From Tubiluchus corallicola (Eukaryota > Priapulida > Priapulimorpha > Priapulimorphida > Tubiluchidae): DNA of 64,000 nt. The stretch spans positions 1-64,000 of the forward strand of contig JAQGDQ010000744.1 of assembly GCA_030141605.1 (NCBI GenBank), read 5' to 3'. Positions 34,761 through 47,579 of this stretch are shown here, piece by piece (position 1 is the first letter of the stretch; each line of letters starts with the position of its first letter). The position numbers and the translations under genes are program-made. The notes under the pieces are model-generated. The model had not been told where the DNA came from and did not search any database. It was given only the letters and a program-made list of their open reading frames with translations.

Positions 34761-35634
34761 ACTGTTATCATTACCATTAGGGACTGATAGCCACAACCAG
34801 ATGAGATGACGCTTATTAAATTTTTATGACTGTAGTTTTTGTTAGATCTCTGCATCTTCACGCTTGTTCGTAATTTCTTTTAGGCTCAGTGAACTTGCAA
34901 ATTGATGTATTTTACATTACGTGTACGGTGCAACTGAAAACTCTGCTTTTTGGGCACCAAAAACATTTTATAGCAATGTAATGTACATATAATGTATGAT
35001 CACTGACTGCACAAGCTGTCAGACATACTAAATAAAGAATAATAAATAAAACGGGTTGTGAAGGATTTTAGGTTTTTTGCTTTAGAGTTCAGTTATTCTT
35101 AGGCCTCCCATACTCTCTTATTTTCAAATTGTATTCAACGTAGGTCACACAACTTGGCTTCTTTATGTTATGGCTTTGTGACCAAGTACAAGTTTGCCTG
35201 GTCATTTGACAGCCTGTTCTTGACAAAGAAAGTTGTCAAAGTTTACTAAGCAAAACCATTTGTTGAGCAAGAGTGCTAGTAGACCATGGTGGAATGAATT
35301 TCTTTGTAACTCAGTGTGACATTATCACTAATTGTTTGGTTTCTTGTTTTAAGCTGATATTATATTTTGCTACATCTTATGATTTTGTTGCAGGTAAAAC
35401 GTAATGAAGCTACTCCTGAACCCCTGACATGATGTTTTGGCTTTGGGCATCACGAAGCAGCAGCCTCTCACGCTAGCATTGTTTGCAATATAAACCTGCA
35501 CAGACAGAACACCAAAAACAGTTAAAAAATAAATAAATAATGCATTCTCTCAAGAAATAATAAAGTTTGAAAGGAGCTATATATTAAGCTTGAAAAAGTA
35601 AAAATGTGTAAAAAACAGTAACAAAAACACTTAC

Positions 35635-36405
35635 CCCCAGTAAGCCCCTGAGGACAAATACAGCCAAAAGGGAATTTCACACAAATTCCTCCTCCATAGC
35701 AAGGATTTGGATTACACACATCGACTATCGATTTTGTTTTTTCACAATCTTTACCAGTATATCTGGGTGTGCAGATGCATTCGTAACCTCGTCCACTTAC
35801 AACACACGTGCCTCCATTCTGACATGGATTAAGCGAACACAGATCAGTTATTCCGCAGTTTTCTCCTGAATACCCCAACGGACAAACACACTCGTAACTT
35901 TGTCCACGAGGAACACACGTGCCTCCATTCTGACATGGATTAAGCGAACACAGATCAATTATTCCGCAGTTTTCTCCTGCGTACCCCAGCGGACAAACAC
36001 ACTCGTAAGTTTGTCCACGAGGAACACACGTGCCTCCATTCTGACATGGATTCAGCGAACACAGATCAGTTATTCCGCAGTTTTCTCCTGAATACCCCAA
36101 CGGACAAACACACTCGTAACTTTGTCCACGTGAAACACATGTGCCATCATTCAAACAAGGATTAGGAAAACAGGAAACAGAGAGTTCGCAATTCTTTCCT
36201 GTGTAGCCAGAATCACAGATGCAAAAATAACTGACCGAGTCTTCTTGGCACGTTGCCTTATTCTGACATGGAGCAGAATGGCAAAGTCGCTTTCGTTCAC
36301 AGCTGTAACCATGAAATGCTGGCGGACAACTGCATTCATAGCGATTGATAAGGTCGGTGCAAGTGCCTCCATTCTGACATGGTGAACTACCGCACTCATC
36401 AATTT
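35635..36405 (-). CDS. Gene A exon with seven EGF-like domains
   Basis: A 771-nt exon, acceptor TTTCAG, donor GGG|GTAAGT, phase 1 to 1. Domains in order start at IDECGSSPCQNGGTC, RKRLCHSAPCQNKATC, SVSCFPNPCLNDGTC, TDLCSLNPCQNGGTC, IDLCSLNPCQNGGTC, TDLCSLNPCQNGGTC and DVCNPNPCYGGGIC. EGFs 3-6 share the C-terminal half RGQ(S/T)YECVCPLGYSGENC almost exactly, also at DNA level (114-bp unit), so this part of the array is recent. The domains are Notch/fibropellin-type EGFs. The shorter frames in other phases here are shadows. The next exon is the WAP/TM exon. Confidence 0.88.
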
Positions 36406-36466
36406 CTGAAAGACATCAGGTGCAAACAGTTTGATGAATTATCTAAAAATTTGGAGCGAAAGCACT

Positions 36467-36838
36467 TTAATTCCTTCGGGACCGAACCACTCAAAATAAG
36501 TCTCATAAGACTTATGACTTTTCTGCTACTGTACAATCACACAAACCTAGCAAAATGATTACAAATCAGGTACTGTTCTACTCAGGAGCATCTCGGCTAT
36601 AGTGTAAGCCATAGCCAAAATCAGAGAACCATAGATAACGATTTTCAACAAAAATCGATTTTTAACTTGTCTAAGGTAAGCAAATGCAATTCATATATAA
36701 TTTCCCATGAAAGCCCAATGTGTGCGGAGTAAAAACCTGCAAAAATTATCAAATATAATGTAATCACTGCTTAGTGAGAGGAGTTTTTCATAAACCTATG
36801 CAAAATGCAGTAAACTCTTACGGTGGTGAAGGAGTTAA
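36467..36838. mobile_element. TTAA-flanked piggyBac-like element, internally deleted copy
   Basis: Starts TTAATTCCTTCGGGACCGAA and ends GGTGAAGGAGTTAA. It matches 39,596-40,484 at both ends but lacks about 0.5 kb of the middle. Since the longer copy's middle matches the independent element at 5.5-6.3 kb, the short form is the derived one. Confidence 0.65.
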
Positions 36839-37906
36839 AAGGTAGTTTATTAATGTGCAAAAGAAAAAAATTTAAGAAGCTTTGAAATTAATGGACTTTC
36901 TAGGTTGCACTAAATTAGGACTGAAAATGTGCTGCCCGTGCACATTACTTGTTTTCAAAAAAAATAGAGGACTTGTTAGCTTCCTGGATGCGTTCAAATG
37001 TGACAGGGTCACCAGTCACACTACTGCTTAATCCTTCAGATGCACAGAAGCTGCAAACAGCTGCAATTACAGCATCACATACATTACATCGTTGCCCCTA
37101 AAGGGCAGAACAGCATACCTAGTTGTTCACCTAAATAGCAGTGTTTGATGATTAGCCAAAAGAGATGCTCAGGTAGACCTGCTAAGTTAACCTAAATTTG
37201 TCTGAAAATTTAAGCAAAAAAATGGACTTACTAGATTTATAAATTGTCGCATAATAACCTTTGCATCATCAAATTATTTGGTAAGATACAGCATAGGACT
37301 AAGAATGCTCTAATACCAATAACTCGGTTTTGCCTAAGATGGATTCACTAGACTTTTCGTGAAAATGGGAGATACTTCCAGCAGTTATTTTAGTATAATC
37401 TCTTATTAAATTACATAATACTGAATGGTATTAATTATGATTGTGACTCAATTAGCATGTTTCTACTGAACTGTTTCTTCTGGAACACCCTGTAGATAAT
37501 AGATTAATGATTAACCGAAAAAGTCACAACTGACCAGGATTCTAAAAAAGTGAAACTTAATTTGACCAACAAACCATTTATTTCAAGCACAGGTTACTCC
37601 AACAGAATAAGAATTACAATTTGTTTTGCTTTCAATGCAGACAAGAATTCCTTCGTAAATGACAGAATGCCAAAAGACTAATAGTCTACCATCCTATACA
37701 GTACAGTGCACCAAATAATTTTTTGCAATAAATTTATGAGCCATCAGTACAAGCTGCATAGGAACTGAACAATTCAATTTATTCAACAATCGCTTCACTC
37801 CACACAGAGCACTGTCAATGTTGATGAAAATTAGTATCCCGATTAGCATTGTATGTTTACTTTTAAGATACCAATTTTTGTCAACACTGACAATGTTCTT
37901 CAGAAA

Positions 37907-38642
37907 CAATGGCAGCTCGTGCATGGGTACTGTATGCTTGGAAAGGTAGTTTACAGCATAGAAAAAAAACTTTGTAAATGTGGTAAAGATATTGCAGAAC
38001 ACATAATATTAAGTTGTGAATTTTACACACAGATGAGAAACAAAGTCCCTTGGCAAGGAGTAACTGATGAAAAATGCTTGAGATAGCTGTTATTTGGAGA
38101 GGGAAAAATTTGTGCAGTCTGCCTACTGAAGGACATAATGGTTAAAAGAAGGAGCATTGAAAACTCACTTTCATTCATTATTATTGATAATATTCAATAT
38201 AATAGCCTTTTTCTTTAGTTCTTTCTTTATATTTGTGCGGAACCGGAGCACGTGAGAGAAGTAGAATTTGCTTCACAGCCCAAGCAACGTGGTGTTTGGC
38301 TGCTCTACGCATGAGGCCATGCGCACGTCTGAGATAAGACACTGTACTTTAGGTAGAAAGAGTACTGTCGCTCACTGCAGTACGTGTTGTCAGTTGTCAT
38401 GAGCTTAAAGCCGTGTATTGGCATATTCTTGAACTGCGACAATTTAGGCTGTTCATAAGAAAATGATATTTATTGATTATGAGTTTATCAAGGTTATGTA
38501 TAAATTAGTTTGTTTGTTTAAAATCACAATTACAACATTATAATTACATATGTTTGTTTTGTTTTACACAGTATTAAAACAATGGCTAAAAATTTGTTTA
38601 TTTTGCAGCACCCCCACTAATTTTAGCGACGAGCCGCCACTG
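37907..38642. mobile_element. hAT-like element, family 'GGCGGCTCGT', copy 1
   Basis: Ends CAATGGCAGCTCGTG and complement of CAGTGGCGGCTCGTCGC. Shares its right two-thirds with the element at 12.2 kb. A plus-strand frame inside includes LCKCGKDIAEHIILSC, resembling the Cys/His motif near the C-terminus of some non-LTR reverse transcriptases; this is weak. Confidence 0.6.
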
Positions 38643-38753
38643 TTGATGAAGCAAAACCTTTGTCAAATCAAGAAAGAATCTTATAAGCCCAGAATTATTA
38701 GATGATAATAAAATCTTAAGATCATCAATTGGATTGTAAATTATATTATATAC

Positions 38754-39200
38754 CTATTTCACAGTTTATACCAGAAAACCCAGGAATGCAAGTGCAGGTA
38801 TAACTGTTCAAACTGTCAACACAAGTAGCACCATTCTGACATGGATTAAGCGAACACAGATCAGTTATTCCGCAGTTTTCTCCTGAATACCCCAACGGAC
38901 AAACACACTCGTAACTTTGTCCACGTGAAACACATGTGCCATCATTCAAACAAGGATTAGGAAAACAGGAAACAGAGAGTTCGCAATTCCTTCCTGTGTA
39001 GCCAGAATCGCAGATGCAAAAATAACTGATCGAGTCTTCTTGGCAAGTTGCCTTATTCTGACATGGAGCAGAATGGCAAAGTCGCTTTCGTTCACAGCTG
39101 TAACCATATAATAATGGCGGACAACTGCATTCATAGTGATTGATAAGGTCGGTGCAAGTGCCTCCATTCTGACATGGTGAACTATCGCACTCATCAATTT
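38754..39200 (-). CDS. Gene A hybrid exon with four EGF-like domains
   Basis: 447 nt, acceptor TTTCAG, donor AG|GTATAT, phase 1 to 1, open throughout. Domains start IDECDSSPCQNGGTC, RKRLCHSAPCQNKATC, SVSCFPNPCLNDGTC and TDLCSLNPCQNGATC. The first three and the start of the fourth match the 5' part of the exon at 36,405; the end of the fourth ([20 protein letters not shown]) matches the exon at 42,407-42,517. It is thus a fusion made by unequal exchange at the shared NPC(Q/L)NG(A/G)(T/S)C motif, with the frame kept. Confidence 0.87.
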
Positions 39201-39595
39201 CTGAAAGACATCAGGTGCAAAATAATACAGCAATGTTCTCGATCTGGACTTACATGGTGTTTTAGAAAAAACAGTTTTGCAAATACGTACTGATATGTAT
39301 GTAATGGAATATACAAAAACCAATTTATATAATAGGAAAAGTGGATTTATGCAAAAATAACATAATTATACTAATTTATTGACAAGTGCTATTCAAAGCA
39401 CCCGGCTTGATGGACTTATAGCTTTTTTCATAACATTCAGATCGTTTCCGTTTACATCTGCAAGTTAACAGCACATGTCTCCCAATTTCTAGAAAAGTGC
39501 ACTTCAGCAAGTTATGAGAAAGGCAGGAAATCCGTTTTTATTTGCCAGCAAGCAACAGTTTGATGAATTATCTAAAAATGTGGAACGAAAGCACT

Positions 39596-40484
39596 TTAAT
39601 TCCTTCGGGACCGCACCACTCAAAATAAGTCTCATAAGACTTATGACTTTTCTGCTACTGTACGATCACACAAACCTAGCAAAATGATTACAAATCAGGT
39701 ACTGTTCTACTCAGGAGCATCTCGGCTGTAGTGTAAGCCATAGCCAAAATCAGAGAACCATAGATAACCATTGTTCACTATTTACTAGGATTGACTTGAC
39801 AGTGGTGTGATGTTGTGCACGCCTGAGCAGGACAATGGACATAGCAACCTATTATATGGAACTGTAGATAAACACTTTTCTAAAAATGTACAATAAATTA
39901 ATCTAGTTTAAACTTTATTTAATGTGTACATTGTATACAAGAGATCAGCTATCTCGATATTTGTTTAAGCATTTATAGGTGGTTTAATTGAATAAAATTA
40001 AGAGCACATGCTCTTTTAAGGCACTCCAACTTGTACACACTACTTTATCGAGGACCTGTTTGAAACAGACCAAGAGAACTGTCTGCTGGTCCAGGAAAAG
40101 CCAATCGATCAGCCAAGAACAAATTAAGGTCGTCTCACCTTTTAACAGGAATTTCAGCTTAAAGATAGAGTAGACTTGACACAAAAATTGCATCACCGCG
40201 TTGTGTCTGTATAGTTGAAATTTCTGCATTAGTGGATTTCATACAAGTTACATTGTTACGGTGCAAGCACCGCAGCTACTGAGTTTTTTTTGAATTTTTT
40301 CAACAAAAATCGATTTTTAACTTGTCTAAGGTAAGCAAAGGCAATTCATATATAATTTCGCATGAAAGCCCAATGTGTGCGGAGTAAAAACCTGCAAAAA
40401 TTATCAAATATAATGTAATCATTGCTTAGTGAAAGGAGTTTTTCATAAAAATGCAGTAAACTCTTACGGTGGTGAAGGAGTTAA
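39596..40484. mobile_element. TTAA-flanked piggyBac-like element, long copy
   Basis: Starts TTTAATTCCTTCGGGACCG (TTAA at 39,596) and ends GGTGAAGGAGTTAA. Its middle, read on the other strand, matches the element at 5,523-6,268. No transposase frame. Confidence 0.65.
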
Positions 40485-41555
40485 AAGGTAGTTTATTAAT
40501 GTGCAAAAGAAAAAAATTTAAAGAAGCTTTGAAATTAATGGACTTTCTAGGTTGCACTAAATTAGGACTGAAAATGTGCTGCCCGTGCACATTACTTGTT
40601 TTCAAAAAAAATAGAGGACTTGCTAGGTTCCTGGATGCGCTCAAATGTGACAGGGTCACCAGTCACACTACTGGTTAATCCTTCAGATGCACAGAAGCAG
40701 TGCAAACGGCTGCAATTACAGCATCACATATATTACATCATTGCCCCTAAAGGGCAGAACAGCATACCTAGTTGTTCACCTAAATAGCAGTGTTTGATGA
40801 TTAGCCAAAAGAGATGCTCAGGTAGACCTGCTAAGTTAACCTAAATTTGTCTGAAAATTTAAGCAAAAAAATGGACTTACTAGATTTTTAAATTGTCGCA
40901 TAATAACCTTTGCATCATCAAATCATTTGGTAAGATACAGCATAGGACTAAGAATGCTCTAATACCAATAACTCGGTTTTGCCTAAAATGGATTCACTAG
41001 ACTTTTCGTGAAAATGGTAGATACTTCCATCAGTTATTTTAGTATAATCTCTTATTAAATTACATAATACTGAATGGTATTAATTATGATTGTGACTCAA
41101 TTAGCATGTTTCTTCTGAACTGTTTCTTCTGGAACACCCTGTAGATAATAGATTAATGATTAACCGAAAAAGTCGCAACTGAACAGGATTCTAAAAAAGT
41201 GAAACTTAATTTGACCTACGAACCAATTATTTCAAGCACAGGTTACTCCAACAGAATAAGAATTACAATTTGTTTTGCTTTCAATGCAGACAAGAATTCC
41301 TTCGTAAATGACAGGATGTCAAAAGACCAATAGTCTACCATCCTATACAGTACAGTGCACCAAATAATTTTTTGCAATAAATTTATGAGCCATTAGTACA
41401 AGCTGCATAGGAACTGAACAATTCAATTTATTCAACAATCGTTTCACTCCACACAGAGCACTGTCAATGCTGATGAAAATTAGTATCCCGATTAGCATTG
41501 TATGTTTACTTTTAAGATACCAATTTTTGTCAACACTGACAATGTTCTTCAGAAA

Positions 41556-42295
41556 CAATGGCGGCTCGTGCATAGGTACTGTATGCTTGGAAAGGTAGTT
41601 TACAGCATAGAAAAAAAACTTTGTAAATGTGGTAAAGATATTGCAGAACACATAATATTAAGTTGTGAATTTTACACACAGATGAGAAACAACGTCCCTT
41701 GGCAAGGAGTAACTGATGAAAAATGCTTGAGATAGCTGTTATTTGGAGAGGGAAAAATTTATGCAGTCTGCCTACCGAAGGACATAATGGTTAAAAGAAG
41801 AAGCATTGAAAACTCAGTTTCATTCATTATTATTGATAATATTCAATATAATAACCTTTTTCTTTAGTTCTTTCTTTATATTTGTGCGGAACTGGAGCAC
41901 GCGAGGGAAGTAAAATTTGCTTTACAGCACAAGTAATGTGGTGTTTGTTTGGCTGCTCTACGCATGAAGCCATGCGCAAGTCTGAGATAAGACACTGTAC
42001 TTTAGGTAGAAAGAGTACTGTCGCTCACTGCAGTACGTGTTGTCAGTTGTCATGAGCTTAAAGCCGTATATTGGCATATTCTTGAACTGCGACAATTTAG
42101 GCTGTTCATAAGAAAATGATATTTATTGATTATGAGTTTATCAAGGTTATGTATAAATTAGTTTGTTTGTTTAAAATCACAATTACAACATTATAATTAC
42201 ATATGTTTGTTTTGTTTTACACAGTATTAAAACAATGGCTAAAAAATTTTTTATTTTGCAGCACCCCCACTAATTTTAGCGACGAGCCGCCACTG
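41556..42295. mobile_element. hAT-like element, family 'GGCGGCTCGT', copy 2
   Basis: The duplicate of 37,907-38,642 at the 3,649-bp offset; here the left end reads CAATGGCGGCTCGTG, closer to the right-end inverted repeat. It was present before the tandem duplication. Confidence 0.6.
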
Positions 42296-42406
42296 TTGAT
42301 GAAGCAAAACCTTTGTCAAATCAAGAAAGAATCTTAAAAGCCCAGAATTATTAGATGATAATAAAATCTTAAGATCATCAATTGGATTGTAAATTATATT
42401 ATATAC

Positions 42407-42517
42407 CTATTTCACAGTTTATACCAGAAAACCCAGGAATGCAAGTGCAGGTATAACTGTTCAAACTGTCAACACAAGAAGCACCATTCAGACATGGATT
42501 GGACTCACACGTATTGT
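42407..42517 (-). CDS. Gene A EGF-like exon following pentraxin II
   Basis: 111 nt, acceptor TTTTTGCAG, donor AG|GTATAT, phase 1 to 1. [20 protein letters not shown], then [15 protein letters not shown]: a complete EGF with the hydroxylation-type CxCxPGFSG ending. It joins in frame to pentraxin exon 4 (45,210) upstream. Confidence 0.87.
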
Positions 42518-45209
42518 CTGCAAAAACAAACTGCTTACTGAAGTGCATAACACAAATCACTGCAATGACTGTTCAGGTTATGACTTTTCATGCAAAGTAA
42601 AAATTGTCTGGCAGTTGTAAGCAAAAGTGTAAGTAAACTGTCGACAAGGCGACTTTAGAAAGAAAGCTAACTTTCTCAGCGGAGATAAAAGTGCAAATTA
42701 GTAAGGTCTAATAAATGTTTCTCCCTGACCATGAAAAAATCAAACGGTAAAAACAGTCACCAATCAGATTAGTAGCATGATGGCAAGACAGACAAGTTCG
42801 AACACTAACTCGTTAGAGGACATTTTATTTCTCTCCTTTGTTAAAGAAAATGTTTTAATTGTTACACTACATCATACTTTGAGTGGCATATGAGAAAATC
42901 AGATAATCATTATATTCCTGTTTCTGTCTTTATGGAAGCATGATAATAACACGCATAAAATGGTAACACTGTTTTCGAGATATCTTGTAGCACTGCTAGG
43001 AATCTTGAATCACATTCCTGAGCAATGTTAATGCACTTAGCTGTTCTTGTCACAGAAGATTACATCTAGCTTACCTTTCAAACCACATTATGAACAAAAA
43101 CAAAACACATTAAAGCACAAGAAAGCCCTCCACTTACATAAAGCTTAAAAAATTTGTCTTGAAATTTTATACCACTTGCCTTTTTGCATATTAGACTTGC
43201 GTCGGCAATAATGCTGTATTAAAAATGTAAATTTAAACTCACGCGATGAATGTTTGACGCAGCCGATTTGACGATAAGTCATTTGAAAAAAGTTTAGATA
43301 ACATTCTATAAAATTTGAAAAAATAATCAAGCATTCGTAGCCCACACATCACTAATTAACTGAAATTTAAAATTACTGTATTTTGTCAATAAAATTAAAA
43401 ATACATTTTTCGTTAGTAAGTGGTGCACCCTGGAGGGTGAGTCAATGACATTTTACCAATTGGCGAGAGCATTTTAAATAATTAATAATTTTCTTTTCTA
43501 GTTACATAAGGCTTTCAAGCAGGTAAGCAAAATGCTAAGTAATATCATTTTGCATGGAATGTTTTGGGACATAGTTTAACAGTTACTTTTCTTCTCCTGA
43601 TTTGCGTTGTGCGTAAATGATGTTATGTAATGGTGGATATTAATAGAATGGTCGGAATAGAGTCGCGGGAAGTTCAAAATGAAAACAAACAAAAATCCTT
43701 TCAACGCGAGTACGATATATGCATAAAATTGCTCTAAAGTAATTTAATTCCTTAAGGCAATTTTTCTGAAACCTACTTTAGGTACCACTTTTCTTGTCCT
43801 TTAAGTATACCTCACCTAGACATAGACTCGCTTGACCTTGCAATGAAGCCACTCCCATTGGCGCTGTGAGCTGCAGGTTATCCTCAGTGATGTTTAAAGA
43901 TTTAGTTTGCTTTTCTTGTTGCTGAACTAAAAGTATGTGAACAGTTTTTAACCAACTAGCAATTGCTAATCAAACTGTACTCAAGATACAATAATCGATA
44001 TAAATCCTCAAGATACTTTTCTTAATGTAAAATGTAAAATCTAAACAAAATAAAAATCAGTTTTCATATGTGCACAAAAATGCCCTCGAAACCACCTGTT
44101 CCATCTCAAAGTTTTCCTAGTACACTATTTGAAGCACTTTGTATGCAGCTTCAGTGAACACAAAAACTCATAGTCTTTCCCAGAGCTATTTCTATATGAC
44201 ATGTTTTACCAGTACCATTTTTGTCAAATGGTCACACCCGCAGGTTCAACTGAAACCGTAAATCTAGCTAGTGTCCACTTAAACTGAGGAATTATATACT
44301 TATTAATCAATTTTAAAGAGATGGGCAATAATTTAACACCGAATGTCCTGGAGATTTTGGTAAATATGTCTTGAGACCAGCAGAAGTCATCTGTACACAA
44401 GTCCCATGGCCGACACATTAAGCTTCGCATATTTGCTACATCTCCATATTAATCAAACCTTGTATAAATTCCAAGCTGACATATGCAGTTAGCGAAGTAA
44501 TGCAAAAGTGTAGTGTATCTCGAGTAGCATGAATTAACCTAGTTGTCTAGGTAGCATATAAATTGCCAAATTACAAAATGTTTTACGTACATTACCACGA
44601 GATTGATGCCATTTTATAACATTCTCGCAGGCGTATGCTAGATTTGAATCGTTCCGCTTACTCGCATAGAACGAACTATTTTAAAAAGGCAAAATTGCAA
44701 AATAATTTTTGAAAAAAATCTGACAAAATATGAATATATTTGACAAAACGTAAGCGGTTAATATGTCAATAGTTTTTACACAAAATTCAACAAAGATACT
44801 GATTTTCGCTTGTTAAAAGCTCTGTTGTACACACTTCTTATGACGATGTTGGATACAATTACTTATTAGCCATGCATCATGGGTGTACTGACAGCACAAC
44901 AACCAAAAAATAAAAACAGTGCCATGTGGGAGATATTTGGGAATTTAAGTGGAAATTGGGCAGAAAATTCCCAGATATGTGTATAAGGCAAAATATGCTA
45001 TATAATGTTGTCAAATTAATAATAAATAATAATAATAATAACTAATACAAACATAATTTTGTATAGGATTCTCCAAGGATTGTGGGAACAGGCAGCCTGT
45101 CTCGATTTTCAGTAGAAAAAATTGCAAAATGTGAGCCAATGAACAATTTGCCAAGTTAAATGCATTGACTATATTGATACAAAACCGCTAGTGTGAATAC
45201 GAAACATAC
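42518..45209. other. Gene A intron, no feature recognised
   Basis: 2.7 kb of AT-rich intron between pentraxin exon 4 and the EGF exon. Only short A/T runs and an (AAT)n run (45,015-45,040) stand out; the small open frames show no motif. Confidence 0.5.
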
Positions 45210-45383
45210 AGGCTTCACTGCTACTCCCATCAAAAAATCTAGTGGTAGTAAAACTGATGTCTTTCACTGCTCCAACAAAGTTTTGTGAAGGCACAAATTT
45301 GCCGCCCAGACTTTGCTGATACTGTCCAAAAACCAGTTGACCAAAACCAACTATTGGCTGAAGCATCTTGCCTGGCAAACCCG
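45210..45383 (-). CDS. Gene A pentraxin II, exon 4
   Basis: 174 nt, acceptor TTTCTAG, donor CT|GTATGT, phase 2 to 1. Contains GFGQLVFGQYQQSLGGKF and NFVGAVKDISF, the pentraxin GQ-x-Q...GG-x-F block, then a TTTRFFDGSSSEA end. Aligns with 2,247-2,399 and 57,911-58,075. Confidence 0.83.
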
Positions 45384-46688
45384 CTAGAAAATCCAAAACA
45401 CAGAAGTAAGAAAACTGGACAACAAATTTGGTTACAGACACGCGTTTAGTCAACCGAATATTCAGCAATATTCAAACATTCCAAGTTGTACTAGTTGGTC
45501 TACAATCTCGACTTGTTTGATGTTTTTACCCGTTTTTCTGTATGGTGCAATCCAAAATCCTGCACTCCATGACTAACGTTGATTAGTATGGCTGGACAGT
45601 GGACCCCAGGCCATCATCACAGCTAAACTTCTGATGAAATAGAGGACTGACAGAAGTATCTTAGCTGAAGTATATTCAGGTGAGTACACCTCCATCAATG
45701 AGAAAAATAACTGAAGGCAATATGGCTCCCAAACCTTATTTTCTTAGTAGTCACCCATGCATATACCAGCTAGACCCAAATAATCGCTTACCTTCAGTCA
45801 CTAACCACACACGTTGTAATTATTCGCCCATGTTTCTCACCCAAAAAAGTTTACGCCTATAATTTAGCGGAAAAACAGTACTTCTGTTGGCTTTGGCATG
45901 ATGCATCATTGCGATCACGGTAAAACGTTACAAGAAAAACTGTGGCAAACAGTAACAAGTTTGATGAGTAAAAGTCTAGACTCCAAACCGTGTTGTTAGT
46001 TGGAAAAAACTACAACATGGGTTTTGATGTCAGGGATCCTATCAATTATTATTACTAAAACTCAATACAGAAATTGTTAATAAAAGCACTAATTATTGTA
46101 ACGCAAACACGAAAACAATTCAAAAAAGATTCTCTAAAGCAAACCGAAAATGTATCTGTTTTTATGAAAATGACAATTTACATCTGGGCACAGTATGAGA
46201 CTAATATCAGTAATGTATAGCACTAATGACTGTAATATAATGACAGTTTTTTACAAAGCTAAAAAATAACAAAATGATTTTTCAATTTTTCAAGGCACAG
46301 CACTGTTTAAAAGATTAAGGAAAATACCAACAAAGTTCTCCCTATGATTTTGACATAATGAAATGCACACGAGTTGGAAGGACATTAATCAGAAATGGTG
46401 ATGATTAGCAACAGGCGGACAGCTCACTTGGTATACTCTCATGCGGAAATCAAAAATGTTATTATTTTATGAAGCACCATAATATTATAGATAATGTTGT
46501 TATAATTATAAAAGATGTTGTTATTTGCAAAAATGTAAAAAAGAGGTTTTAGCCAAGAAGTTAAAACAAAATTAAGTTTGTATTTAATTTTAGAAAACCT
46601 GAACATGAATTTATTGAAGAATTGAATAGAAATGGTTAAAATGGAGTATAAAATTCAAATTGAACATCAAGACAACCTAAAACGATAC

Positions 46689-46849
46689 CTATCAAGATTC
46701 CGTCAACCGACACAGTCAAAGTCGTGGCAATGCGGGTTAAACACAGGTTGTGAAAATTCCCATCCAAAACTGAAGGGTTGCATCTTCTTGGCCATCTTGG
46801 TACACCTGGTTTAGGAGGTCCCACTCTGCATTCTTGATTAAACAGTGCA
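46689..46849 (-). CDS. Gene A pentraxin II, exon 3 (signature exon)
   Basis: 161 nt, acceptor ATTTACAG, donor AG|GTATCG, phase 2 to 1. Contains ALFNQECRVGPPKPG, VLDGNFHNLCLTRIATTL and TVSVDGILI. It is 27 nt longer than the sister exons and has extra Cys before the signature. The pentraxin signature position reads HNLCLTRIA, again with Arg where Trp is usual. Confidence 0.8.
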
Positions 46850-47430
46850 CTGTAAATGAATCACATGCAGTTCATGTGAAAAACTCAGACAACAACTTCT
46901 ATGCAGCACTAAGAGCGACAACAGTTAGTGGACAATTTTAATTTTCTACTATCGATCAATTTGCGAGCTACTGCTATGTATCAGAGGAGCACTATAGCTT
47001 TAACAAAAGTAACTGTTACGGCAATACATGGTGTGATTCCCCATAGAAAATCTTTTTAAAAGGCTTTCTTTAAAGAATATACATTTGGCTCTACTACGGC
47101 AACAGCGACAAAAAATTATATCTGCAACCTGTTATATATCTTCATCTACTGCAAAGCAAAAATGGACTGAGGTTACCTAAATGAATTTCAAGTCCATTCA
47201 GTTTGACCAAGGAAAAATAGGTCACAAGTTTTCGGGTCAGTGCATTGATCATACTCCCACGACTGCAGGATGTATGAGATGCGCGATGCCTCCTTGAAGA
47301 CATGATGGATTCTCTATTGTTCTGTACTGTTACTCGTTGAATTCTGGCCTCCTTAGCAAAATGTTATATATGAAATCATCGGGCCTGGAAATTCCAAAAA
47401 GTGGGAAACAGTGCCAAAGAAAAGACTTAC

Positions 47431-47579
47431 CTTTTCACATAATTCTCTTCAACCCAATAACCTTTATAATTCTGTGTTATGAGACTCAATTCATTTAAAC
47501 CTTCCTTGGTTCCAGTTGTATAAGAAAGCAGGGTAAATTTCCTCGGAACATCCGGGTCTATTTCTGCTGGTTTAATCCA
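47431..47579 (-). CDS. Gene A pentraxin II, exon 2
   Basis: 149 nt, acceptor TTTTTAAG, donor AAG|GTAAGT, phase 0 to 2. WIKPAEIDPDVPRKFTLLSY, TTGTKEGLNELSL, then NYKGYWVEENYVK. Same length and phases as the gene B exon at 7,619-7,767. Confidence 0.83.

Larger units (their letters stand above)
36030..42480. repeat. Tandem segmental duplication inside gene A (two copies)
   Basis: Copy 1 is about 36,030-38,830 and copy 2 about 38,830-42,480. From about 36,645-38,750 versus 40,297-42,400 they align colinearly at an offset of 3,649 bp with only scattered differences. The copies differ by two blocks present only in copy 2: about 320 bp after the EGF exon (about 39,220-39,548) and about 0.54 kb inside the piggyBac-like element. 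Both junctions fall in EGF coding sequence. Confidence 0.85.

Noticed and set aside
36151-36402. Long frames overlapping the EGF exons in other phases (also 38,946-39,323 and 35,900-36,091)
   Set aside because: They overlap exons whose true frame has complete EGF Cys patterns and matching splice phases; the alternatives have no motif.
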